DNA of 12,220 nt from Chloroflexia bacterium. GTDB lineage: Bacteria; Chloroflexota; Chloroflexia; QHBQ01; JADMIH01. A program made the translations under genes and the position numbers. Below, piece after piece: positions 1-5,241 of this stretch (its first letter is position 1; each line of letters opens with the position of its first letter). The stretch covers positions 1 to 12,220 of the forward strand of contig JAICKM010000131.1 of the NCBI GenBank assembly GCA_025927935.1, read 5' to 3'. The notes under the pieces were generated by a model. The model saw nothing but the letters and a program-made list of their open reading frames with translations. It was not told the origin of the DNA and did not search any database.

Positions 1-486
1 CGGGCCGTTGCGTAGGGCGATCCCGCCACCGGCTGCGGCCAGCGCCCCGGTGGACGCGTTGTAGGTCTGATCCGGAGTCACACCGCCCGTATATCCGGTG
101 GCCGACGCCACCAGATAATAACCGCCAGCCGGCACGATGGTAGACGTGCTCCAGGTAGCCAGGGTGGTGGCATCGCTTGTGCCGGTAGCGGAGCGATAAA
201 CCAGTCTATGCCCGTTCAGATCCTGCGGGCTGCCGCTAATGTTATGGATCTCAATAAACTCGTCCGCAGCCGTGGCGCCCGCGACTTCAAACTGGCTGAT
301 GACGAAGGTGGTCGAGACGGCGGGCGCGCCGGGGCCATGCGCGAGGGGCGCGGGGGCGTTAGCGGCCGAGGTGGGCAGGGCGGGGGTGAAGGCGGCCACC
401 TGGGCAACGACCAGGGCCACCAGGCCCAGGATAGCCCCCAGCGTGAGGAACGTGCGTCGCTTCAGCGCGAGGCCGGCAATGTGCAT
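1..486 (-). CDS. Exported lamin-tail-domain protein, N-terminal part (cut by left edge)
   Basis: The visible 162 codons run off the left edge, so the C-terminus is missing. Start ATG at 486 is preceded by AAGGAG at good spacing. Residues 1-45 form an export signal: basic KRR at 9-11, a hydrophobic stretch at about 16-33, and an Ala-rich likely cleavage region near 40-43. The sequence RRTFLT resembles the twin-arginine consensus (RRxFLK), so Tat export is possible. From about residue 60 a lamin tail domain begins: FVISQFEVAG, then DEFIEIHNIS, then a Leu-Asn-Gly turn (90-92), the usual opening strands of this immunoglobulin-like fold. In bacteria such domains are found on secreted or surface proteins, often multi-domain; the molecular function here is unknown. 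No neighbour on the same strand is visible. The fold call is fairly secure, the role is not. Confidence 0.8.
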   Translation of the reverse strand, partial: MHIAGLALKRRTFLTLGAILGLVALVVAQVAAFTPALPTSAANAPAPLAHGPGAPAVSTTFVISQFEVAGATAADEFIEIHNISGSPQDLNGHRLVYRSATGTSDATTLATWSTSTIVPAGGYYLVASATGYTGGVTPDQTYNASTGALAAAGGGIALRNGP

Positions 487-589
487 GATCTGCTCCTTCT
501 ATGTGAGACGGTTCCCTGAAGATGAAGATATGGAAGTGAGAGTCCTGTGCGCCAGTTCAAGACCGGGCGGCTGGTGCCGCCAAGGAAGA

Positions 590-619
590 ATTATACCCGC
601 TGGCAGGTTAAAGTAGCAA
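590..619 (-). promoter_or_regulatory. Sigma-70-type promoter for the lamin-tail gene
   Basis: On the minus strand a perfect TATAAT (595 down to 590) lies 18 bases downstream of TTGCTA (619 down to 614), which matches four of six bases of the -35 consensus. Transcription would start near 583, leaving a leader of about 97 nt before the ATG at 486. The leader contains a small GC hairpin around 566-583. Confidence 0.6.
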
Positions 620-660
620 ACAATTTCACAATAGCAGGTGCGTGTTACGAAAGTATTGCC

Positions 661-673
661 CGGTTATTAACCG
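661..673. repeat. Perfect 6-1-6 inverted repeat, possible operator
   Basis: CGGTTA-T-TAACCG is perfectly palindromic and sits between the two divergent promoters, about 42 bases upstream of the minus-strand -35 element. Its position fits a transcription-factor site, but the arms are only 6 bases long and I see no second copy. Confidence 0.3.
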
Positions 674-745
674 CCCCGCCCGAACGTTCAACAGCGGATG
701 GCGAGATCCGTCTTGCGACCGATGAGATGTGGCCCGGCGTTTGCG

Positions 746-751
746 TATAAT
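746..751 (+). promoter_or_regulatory. -10 element upstream of the small basic gene
   Basis: A perfect TATAAT, but with no good -35 at 16-18 bases; the best 17-base match is TGAGAT at 723-728. A start near 758 would give a leader of about 157 nt before the ATG at 915. A second -10-like TATACT at 785-790 is an alternative that would shorten the leader to about 118 nt. Confidence 0.45.
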
Positions 752-898
752 ACGGCGGGGACATCGCACCGCGCGGATCAGACGTATACTATTTGGCGCT
801 TGTAGCCAGCCGGGAAGCACCCTGCGAACGGCCATGCTCTTACTTTGGGGATCGCGCCCCGGCGTTGTTTGGTTACGCGTGCGAAAATGCTGCCCCAT

Positions 899-909
899 AA
901 AGGAGGTGA
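899..909 (+). promoter_or_regulatory. Near-perfect Shine-Dalgarno that fixes the start at 915
   Basis: AAAGGAGGTGA is complementary to essentially the whole anti-Shine-Dalgarno at the 3' end of bacterial 16S rRNA. It is placed 5 nt before the ATG (8 nt counted from GGAGG). It is the strongest ribosome binding site in the window and rules out the longer in-frame starts upstream. Confidence 0.85.
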
Positions 910-914
910 AAAGG

Positions 915-1070
915 ATGCCCAAGATCGAAAAGGCCCTGCGCCGCGACCGCCGGCGCCGCAAGGCCATCGACAGCCGGTACCAGAATGTGCGTTATGCCAC
1001 GCAGCGGGCCGGAGAAGGTCTCGTGCGTCGCGAAGTCGAGCGGACGACCCGGTTAAAGAAGGAGCAATAA
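915..1070 (+). CDS. Small, highly basic conserved-type protein, 51 residues
   Basis: A 51-residue protein beginning MPKIEKALRRDRRRRKAI. Arg and Lys make up about 37% of residues, concentrated at 8-17 (RRDRRRRK) and 38-49. There is no signal peptide, membrane segment or Cys pair. I do not recognise the family. The basic composition and strong translation signal would suit an abundant RNA- or DNA-binding protein such as a ribosome- or nucleoid-associated factor, but that is inference. The length and charge are loosely like ribosomal protein bS21, yet the bS21 sequence pattern is absent. It stands alone, with its own promoter and leader upstream and a hairpin terminator 43 nt downstream. Start ATG at 915 is chosen because of the near-perfect Shine-Dalgarno. 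The gene is very likely real; its function is unknown. Confidence 0.8.
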   Translation: MPKIEKALRRDRRRRKAIDSRYQNVRYATQRAGEGLVRREVERTTRLKKEQ

Positions 1071-1112
1071 CCATGCGCGCCTCAGGCGACACCCAACGGA
1101 ATATTCCAACAA

Positions 1113-1150
1113 GAACCCGGGTCCATTGGAACCCGGGTTCCTGTTTGTCT
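1113..1150. terminator. Hairpin terminator between convergent genes
   Basis: GAACCCGGGT (1113-1122) pairs perfectly with ACCCGGGTTC (1131-1140) around an 8-nt loop. It is followed on the plus strand by CTGTTTGTCT. On the minus strand the following bases are TTGTTGG. The T-tracts are interrupted, but the hairpin lies exactly between two convergent stop codons (1070 and 1165), so it could serve both directions. Confidence 0.7.
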
Positions 1151-1164
1151 GCGCCAGACGCGGA

Positions 1165-2427
1165 TCAGGGTGCGAGTTCCTGCACGCGGATATTATCGAA
1201 GGCGGTGGCGCCGTCGGCGGTTGCGTAGACGCCGATCTGCCCGGCGGCGAGCGTGGCGTCTTTAACATCGACCAGCGGCGCGCCGTCGAACGTCACTTGC
1301 TGGAGCGTGCCCTGGGCGGTAATGCCGATGGTGTGCCACTGGCCGTACTGGAAGCCGGCGAAGCGATCCGCCGCGACCGTTGCCAGGGTGGTGACTTGGT
1401 TGCCATCCACCAGTTGCACGCTGGCCTTGGGGAACTTGTTGGGCAGCGCCGGTAGGAGTTGGAGCCGGTAGTAGCGACCCTCCGCCGCGCGCCAGACTAC
1501 GCCGGTGGGCGCGCCGCTGGTGTTGAAGAACTGAGCCTCCAATCGGATATTACTCCAGGTCGGGGCGCCCGCTAGCAGCACCGTCTCGTCGGTGCTCGCT
1601 TCGCCGTCCGGCCCGCCGTCTTGCTGGAGATGGGCGTTGAGCATGCGCCAGGAGGCCGGGTCAGCGGGCGTCGGCAGCGGCTGCCAGGCCGCCAGATCCG
1701 CTGTGGCGAAGTTGGCGTCCAACAGCACCGGGCGATCCGCGGGCGCCAGGCCGGGGGCCGGAGGCCACTGCGTGGGGCGCGGGTTATCAACCATTTCATA
1801 GCGGGCGTGGTACCGGCTGACGCCGAGCAGGCTGAGCATGATGCGCGCGTTGGCCGGGGCTTCCGGATGGTACTCAAAGACGGCGCGCTCGAAATATTGC
1901 ACTGTGTACGGCTTGCCGTTAGTGGCGCTCTTCTCCGTGAATTCGTCGGTCAGCGGATAGCCGAACTGGGCCAGTCCGCCGTGCTGCTGCCAGTAGGTGG
2001 CAAACCCGCCGCCCACCACGTGGCCGGTTTGCGGGAAGGTCTGCGCGCTCTGGCGGTTGGGCTGCTGGCCCCCGGGCGCGGCCTTGGGATAGCGTGTCTG
2101 GAGGGTCAGGGCGCCCAACGGACTCAACAGCACCTGGTAGGGCGCTTTGTTCTCCGGGTGGTACTCAAAGACGGCGCGCTCGAAATATTGCACCGTGTAC
2201 GGTTTATTATCGACCGGGCTGGTTTCCTGGAACTCCTCGGTGATGGGGTAGCCCTGCTGGGCCAGCCCGCCGTGGCTCTGCCAGTAGTCCCAGAAGACGC
2301 CGCTCACGGTGTGGCGGGTTTCCGGGAAGTAGTGGGCGCTGGTGGCGGCCTGGCTGGGCAGCGGCCGGCCGGCCAGGCCGACCAGCAGCAAGCCCGCGGT
2401 GGCCGCGGCGCGGATCGCATATCGCAT
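1165..2427 (-). CDS. Secreted protein with two LGFP-like repeats and a lectin/glucanase-like domain
   Basis: A 420-residue protein. Residues 1-28 are a signal peptide (RAAATAGLLLVGLAG, cleavage near SQA-A). Two homologous repeats follow, about 33-105 and 130-202. Each runs FPxT, then GG-LAQxGYPxT, then PYTVQYFERAVFEYHPE, then LLxxLG, a pattern I associate with LGFP-like repeats of Chloroflexota exported proteins. Residues about 234-418 look like a concanavalin A-like jelly roll (LLDANF opening, WSNIRLEAQF, GVVWRAAEGRYYRLQL, GQWHTIGI, AFDNIRV ending), as in laminin-G or 3-keto-disaccharide hydrolase (DUF1080) relatives. It is probably a carbohydrate- or wall-binding extracellular protein; catalytic activity is not evident. 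The start at 2427 is preferred over an in-frame start 16 codons upstream because AAAGGGA precedes it and the signal peptide begins there. The promoter at 2479-2508 overlaps the N-terminus of that longer version. Confidence 0.85.
   Translation of the reverse strand: MRYAIRAAATAGLLLVGLAGRPLPSQAATSAHYFPETRHTVSGVFWDYWQSHGGLAQQGYPITEEFQETSPVDNKPYTVQYFERAVFEYHPENKAPYQVLLSPLGALTLQTRYPKAAPGGQQPNRQSAQTFPQTGHVVGGGFATYWQQHGGLAQFGYPLTDEFTEKSATNGKPYTVQYFERAVFEYHPEAPANARIMLSLLGVSRYHARYEMVDNPRPTQWPPAPGLAPADRPVLLDANFATADLAAWQPLPTPADPASWRMLNAHLQQDGGPDGEASTDETVLLAGAPTWSNIRLEAQFFNTSGAPTGVVWRAAEGRYYRLQLLPALPNKFPKASVQLVDGNQVTTLATVAADRFAGFQYGQWHTIGITAQGTLQQVTFDGAPLVDVKDATLAAGQIGVYATADGATAFDNIRVQELAP
1868..1902 (-). 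repeat. Copy 1 of a 35-base identical direct repeat inside the LGFP-like gene
   Basis: These 35 bases are identical to 2159-2193 and encode the same peptide core (QYFERAVFEYHP) in the second protein repeat. Flanking bases diverge, including synonymous positions, so the identity is local. Confidence 0.85.
2159..2193 (-). repeat. Copy 2 of the 35-base identical direct repeat
   Basis: Identical to 1868-1902, 291 bases away and in the same reading frame. It encodes the YFERAVFEYHPE core of the first protein repeat. Identity over synonymous positions exceeds that of the rest of the repeat pair. Confidence 0.85.
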
Positions 2428-2478
2428 GGGTAGATCCCTTTCCGTAAGTGCTGTGCCTCTGTTCGCGCTCTGCATACT

Positions 2479-2508
2479 ACTATAACGAATGAGGGGGGTA
2501 TTTGACCA
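2479..2508 (-). promoter_or_regulatory. Promoter of the LGFP-like gene
   Basis: On the minus strand TGGTCA (2508 down to 2503) and TATAGT (2484 down to 2479) are separated by 18 bases. Each is a partial consensus match (4/6 and 5/6). The predicted start near 2472 gives a leader of about 45 nt before the ATG at 2427. Confidence 0.5.
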
Positions 2509-2589
2509 CCCGCCCGGCGCCAGGGGACGGCGGCGGGGGCGCGCAATAGGAGTAAATCACATCGGATGCTAGTGCTGTTTGCGCCGCGC

Positions 2590-2618
2590 TTGACAAGGCT
2601 GCGGAATCATGTTATCGT
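2590..2618 (+). promoter_or_regulatory. Promoter of the partner-switching operon
   Basis: A perfect TTGACA (2590-2595), a 17-base spacer, then TATCGT (2613-2618, four of six -10 bases). The predicted start is near 2625, exactly where a perfect inverted repeat begins. It leaves a leader of about 139 nt before the GTG start at 2764. No other promoter is obvious before the remaining three genes, so this should drive all four. Confidence 0.65.
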
Positions 2619-2624
2619 ATTTTC

Positions 2625-2649
2625 TGTACGAGCGATTGCCGCTCGTACA
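2625..2649. repeat. Perfect 10-5-10 inverted repeat at the predicted transcription start
   Basis: TGTACGAGCG (2625-2634) and CGCTCGTACA (2640-2649) are exact inverse complements around ATTGC. The repeat begins at the predicted +1 of the operon. It could be a repressor operator overlapping the start site, or a stable hairpin at the very 5' end of the mRNA. There is no T-tract after it, so it is not a conventional terminator. Confidence 0.7.
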
Positions 2650-2763
2650 CCGGATTCTATACCTATGCCGGCAAAGGACCAACCCTGGAATGTACCCGAC
2701 CTGGAATCCATGTGTGCGCACTGCCGGCTACATCTCCCATCGAGCAGCAGGAGACCTCTCGCG

Positions 2764-3204
2764 GTGCCCAACAAAAAACGCCTGGTAGAACTGCGCATTC
2801 CGAGTATCTTCGGGTATGAGAAGGTTGCCATGGTTACAGTAATGGCGGTGGCCGCCCGGCTCGGCATGAGTGGCGAGCGGGCCGAAGATCTACGGACCGC
2901 CGTCGCCGAGGCTTGCATTAACGCAATTGAATATGGCAACCGCGAAGATGCCGGCACGCCGGTGACGATTACGGTCAGCATCGATGATCATCATCTGATT
3001 GTGGATGTGCGCGACCGCGCGCTAGGCGAGACCCGCCCGCACATGGGCCGCATGGTCGATTTGCAGAATCCGCCGAGCGGTCCGCATGCCAACATGGGCC
3101 TCTTTCTTATTCATCACCTGGTCGATAAAGTGGATATCGTTTGCCGGGACAACGGAACGCACGTGCATATGGCGATGCGCTTGCCGGAGATGGTACTCCA
3201 CTAA
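2764..3204 (+). CDS. RsbW-like anti-sigma factor / serine kinase, copy 1, atypical ATP site
   Basis: A 146-residue GHKL-type ATPase of the RsbW/SpoIIAB kind. Such proteins sequester a sigma factor or phosphorylate a STAS partner on serine. The N-box is EACINAIEYGN with Glu49 and Asn53; Tyr57 replaces the usual His. The G1 motif reads DVRDRA, so Ala86 stands where Gly is expected after Asp84. The G2 region is NMGLFLIHHLVD (110-121). The second kinase in this operon has the standard residues at the same numbers (His57, Gly86). ATP binding or kinase activity may therefore be altered or lost here, while binding to a partner is kept; this is inference. The GTG start follows AGGAG by 11 nt and aligns residue for residue with the second kinase's start (KRxxxLxIPSxxGYEKVAM). 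The longer open frame upstream has no binding site and overlaps the promoter. Confidence 0.85.
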   Translation: MPNKKRLVELRIPSIFGYEKVAMVTVMAVAARLGMSGERAEDLRTAVAEACINAIEYGNREDAGTPVTITVSIDDHHLIVDVRDRALGETRPHMGRMVDLQNPPSGPHANMGLFLIHHLVDKVDIVCRDNGTHVHMAMRLPEMVLH

Positions 3205-3295
3205 CGGCGGCCTCCCGCGGCGCTACGGGTGCGCCGGGCGGAGTGCAGCGGCGTCCGCGACGGTGGCGGGGCCGCGCCGGAAAGGAACGTGATTT

Positions 3296-3667
3296 ATGGC
3301 ACAAGAATTGAAAGTAACGGCCCGGCATGTGGACCCGGTGATGGTCCTCGATCTCCAGGGCGACGTGACCATGTTTGCGGAAGCTGAGTTGACGCGCTCG
3401 TACCATCTGGCCGTCGACAACGGTGCGCGAGAGCTGGTGCTGAACTTCGCGGGCACCGATTATATTAACAGCGCGGGGATTGCGATTATCATTAGTCTGC
3501 TGACGGAGGCGCGGGCCAGCGGAGTCAGCCTGGTGATCAGCGGTCTTAGCTCGCATTATCAGAAGATCTTCCGCATGGTGGGGCTGACCCAGTATGCCGA
3601 GGTGTATGATACGGTCGACGAAGCGGTGCGCGAACTGAAGAACCGGACTACTGTCGAACCGGCCTAA
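3296..3667 (+). CDS. STAS-domain anti-anti-sigma factor, copy 1
   Basis: A 123-residue single STAS domain of the RsbV/SpoIIAA family, which binds the anti-sigma kinase when unphosphorylated and frees its target. Visible landmarks are the opening strands (VMVLDLQGDVT), the central strand ELVLNFAG (46-53), and the phosphorylation-site loop DYINSAGIA (55-63). In that loop Ser59 aligns with the usual phosphoacceptor region; the classical Asp-Ser-Ser/Thr-Gly is here Asn-Ser-Ala-Gly. The C-terminal helix region is SSHYQKIFRMVGLTQYAEVY. AAAGGAA precedes the ATG. A 91-nt GC-rich spacer separates it from the upstream kinase, with no clear terminator in it. It is presumably the partner of one or both kinases in the operon. 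Confidence 0.88.
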   Translation: MAQELKVTARHVDPVMVLDLQGDVTMFAEAELTRSYHLAVDNGARELVLNFAGTDYINSAGIAIIISLLTEARASGVSLVISGLSSHYQKIFRMVGLTQYAEVYDTVDEAVRELKNRTTVEPA

Positions 3668-3720
3668 TCCGGTCCTATGGCGGCGCAAGCGGTTTCCCCT
3701 ATTTCGAGGTTCGGGATCGT

Positions 3721-4149
3721 ATGAGTAGCGAGAAGCGGATCATCCATCTCCATATCCCCAGCGAACTCGGCTACGAGAAGGTGGCGATGGGGGCCGCGCG
3801 TAGTGTGGCGCAAGCCATGGGCTTCAGCGGCGACCGGATTCTCGACTTGCAAACGGCCGTGGCCGAAGCCTGCACGAACGCCATGGAGCACGGTAATCTG
3901 CTCAACGCGGCGCAACGGGTCGAAGTCGTGATGACGGTGGAAGAGAATGCTCTTGCTATTGACGTGAACGATAAGGGCGCCAATGCCCACTTCGCGGAGC
4001 CGCAAATTTATGACCATAACAAGCACCGCGGCATGGGCATGTATATCATCAAACAACTGGTGGATGAAGTGCAATGGTCGTCCCGGCCGCAGGGCGGGCA
4101 GGTGCGCATGGTTATCTACCTGGAGCCGAAAGAAGATGCTGAAAATTAG
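3721..4149 (+). CDS. RsbW-like anti-sigma factor / serine kinase, copy 2, intact ATP site
   Basis: A 142-residue GHKL-type ATPase, clearly paralogous to the first kinase (both carry GYEKVAM and TAVAEACxNA at identical positions). All motifs are standard: the N-box EACTNAMEHGN with Glu49, Asn53 and His57; G1 DVNDKG with Asp84 and Gly86; and the G2/lid region HRGMGMYIIKQLVDEV (102-117). It should bind ATP and phosphorylate a STAS partner, most simply one of the two encoded here, and sequester a sigma factor or other target not encoded in the window. The ATG at 3721 has only a weak GAGG upstream at 3705-3708, so translation may be modest. The spacer from the preceding STAS gene is 53 nt. Confidence 0.9.
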   Translation: MSSEKRIIHLHIPSELGYEKVAMGAARSVAQAMGFSGDRILDLQTAVAEACTNAMEHGNLLNAAQRVEVVMTVEENALAIDVNDKGANAHFAEPQIYDHNKHRGMGMYIIKQLVDEVQWSSRPQGGQVRMVIYLEPKEDAEN

Positions 4150-4179
4150 CCGAGCGCGGAGTTGCGCGGAGGAGGTCCT

Positions 4180-4536
4180 GTGAGCGAGGAATTGCGCGCC
4201 ACGATGCGAGAAATGCCCAACGTCACCATCATCGATCTGGCGGGCGATGTGACCAGTTTTGCCGATGCCCGGCTGCATTCTAGCTTCGATACGGCCTCGG
4301 CGCGGGGCCTGAAATATATCATCCTGAATTTCGCGGGTGTGGAGTATATCAACAGCGCTGGCATTGCCACGGTCATCTCGATCCTGGCCGAAGCGCGCCA
4401 GCGGGCGCAGCAACTGGTTATCGTCGGCCTGAGCGAGCACTACCGCAAGATCTTCCGCATGGTGGGCGTGGCCCGCTACGCCGAGATTCTGGACTCGGAG
4501 CGCCAGGCTCTGGAGCGCGCCGACGGCGTCGCCTGA
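4180..4536 (+). CDS. STAS-domain anti-anti-sigma factor, copy 2
   Basis: A 118-residue STAS protein, closely similar to the first copy over its whole length. Shared landmarks include GDVT, ILNFAGVEYINSAGIA (48-63, with Asn58-Ser59-Ala60-Gly61 at identical numbering) and HYRKIFRMVG. A 20-base identical DNA stretch (3563-3582 and 4447-4466) encodes the KIFRMVG helix in both. The GTG start at 4180 is preferred because GGAGGAGG lies just before it; a TTG six codons upstream would overlap that binding site. The gene ends 17 nt before a strong intrinsic terminator, closing the operon. It completes the second kinase-STAS pair and probably antagonises one or both kinases. Confidence 0.9.
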   Translation: MSEELRATMREMPNVTIIDLAGDVTSFADARLHSSFDTASARGLKYIILNFAGVEYINSAGIATVISILAEARQRAQQLVIVGLSEHYRKIFRMVGVARYAEILDSERQALERADGVA

Positions 4537-4553
4537 TTCCCGCGCCCATCGCG

Positions 4554-4587
4554 CGCCCCTGGCGACTGCCGGGGGCGTTTTTCTTTG
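4554..4587 (+). terminator. Strong intrinsic terminator of the partner-switching operon
   Basis: CGCCCCTGGC (4554-4563) pairs with GCCGGGGGCG (4568-4577) with one G-U pair and a 4-nt loop. It is followed directly by TTTTTCTTT. It lies 17 nt after the last STAS stop codon and also stands between convergent operons; the minus strand has no T-tract after it. Confidence 0.9.
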
Positions 4588-4608
4588 CCCATCGCAGCGC
4601 GTGGCGGG

Positions 4609-5220
4609 TTACGGCGCGGTGGCGGCGCTGAGGTATTGGGCGGGCACCCAGCCGGTCTGGATGGGATCTTTCGTGGTGCGGACGTTGCGCCAGACACTAC
4701 TGTCCACCGTGGTATCCGATCCGACGATGACCAGCAGAGTTTGTTCGGGGACGGCGATCAGGCGGCGGGCGTCAAGGCGCGGGTCGGCGCGCAGGTAGAC
4801 GCCGGTGCCGCCGGTGTTGGCGACGACAACGTACTCGGGCGGCGCGGGGGCGGTAGTCGCGGCAGGCGCGGGGGGCAGCGTGGCCTGAGCTGGGGCCGGG
4901 ATGGTCGCCGTGGGTGGCGCGGGCGGCGTCAGCGTGGCGGTCAGTTCGGGAGCGGGCAGCGGTGTGGCGGCGTCGGGTAGCCCCGCCTCCGGCGTGGGTG
5001 TTGTGGTTAGGGCCGGGCCGATGAGGCTGCGCGGCACGGGCAGGTCGGCGATGCCTTGAGTGAGCACCGGAGCCACCACCCGCAGGCAAAACAGGAAGGC
5101 CAGCAGCGCGGCTACGCTGACCAGGGTCACGCCGGAGCAGCCTAGGCGCGTGGGCGGGCGGTAGAGCGGGCGGCTGGCGGGTTCGATCGGGAGGCGGGGG
5201 GCGGGCGCGGGTGTCGGCAT
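4609..5220 (-). CDS. Membrane-anchored SH3b-domain protein
   Basis: A 203-residue protein. It has a Pro/Arg-rich cytoplasmic N-terminus (1-29), one membrane segment (about 31-50, VTLVSVAALLAFLFCL) and a long Pro/Ala/Thr-rich linker (about 66-128). A C-terminal bacterial SH3-like domain follows (about 130-200: YVVVANTGGTGVYLRADP, then GWVPAQYL, a typical SH3b ending). Basic residues before the membrane segment put the SH3b domain outside the cell. SH3b domains in bacteria usually bind cell-wall peptides or glycans, so a wall-contact or sensing role is likely but not shown. The ATG at 5220 follows GGAGG. The gene begins 21 nt after the fmt stop, so it is probably co-transcribed with it. The linker is typical of surface proteins rather than enzymes. 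Confidence 0.85.
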   Translation of the reverse strand: MPTPAPAPRLPIEPASRPLYRPPTRLGCSGVTLVSVAALLAFLFCLRVVAPVLTQGIADLPVPRSLIGPALTTTPTPEAGLPDAATPLPAPELTATLTPPAPPTATIPAPAQATLPPAPAATTAPAPPEYVVVANTGGTGVYLRADPRLDARRLIAVPEQTLLVIVGSDTTVDSSVWRNVRTTKDPIQTGWVPAQYLSAATAP

Positions 5221-5241
5221 GCGGTTCCTCCGGGGATCGGG

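Larger units (their letters stand above)
487..914. other. Divergent intergenic region without a convincing gene
   Basis: This 428-base stretch lies between the minus-strand lamin-tail gene and the plus-strand small basic gene. It is less GC-rich around 590-670 than the flanking genes. It holds a good minus-strand promoter (590-619), a small perfect inverted repeat (661-673), a plus-strand TATAAT (746-751), a second plus-strand TATACT (785-790), and an untranslated leader up to the Shine-Dalgarno at 899-909. Open frames here are short, lack ribosome binding sites and encode compositionally odd peptides, so I annotate none. Confidence 0.6.

Noticed and set aside
547..750. A 67-codon plus-strand open frame in the left intergenic region
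   Set aside because: No Shine-Dalgarno, overlaps promoter elements of both flanking genes, and the peptide resembles no family.
758..900. A structured RNA such as 6S RNA or signal recognition particle RNA
   Set aside because: The stretch has the right rough size and a promoter, but I could not find the SRP GGAAG...AGCA core or a 6S-like long closing stem. I treat it only as a leader.
1621..2433. A 270-codon plus-strand open frame opposite the LGFP-like gene
   Set aside because: Shadow of the minus-strand gene. The product shows an echo of the antisense repeat and no family features, and no binding site precedes it.
2566..2763. N-terminal extension of the first kinase by 66 codons, including a Cys-x-x-Cys
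   Set aside because: It overlaps the TTGACA promoter and the inverted repeat, lacks a ribosome binding site, and the GTG at 2764 aligns exactly with the start of the paralogous kinase.
3664..4440. A 258-codon minus-strand open frame across the second kinase-STAS pair
   Set aside because: Antisense to two clear genes with conserved motifs; His/Arg-rich product without domains.
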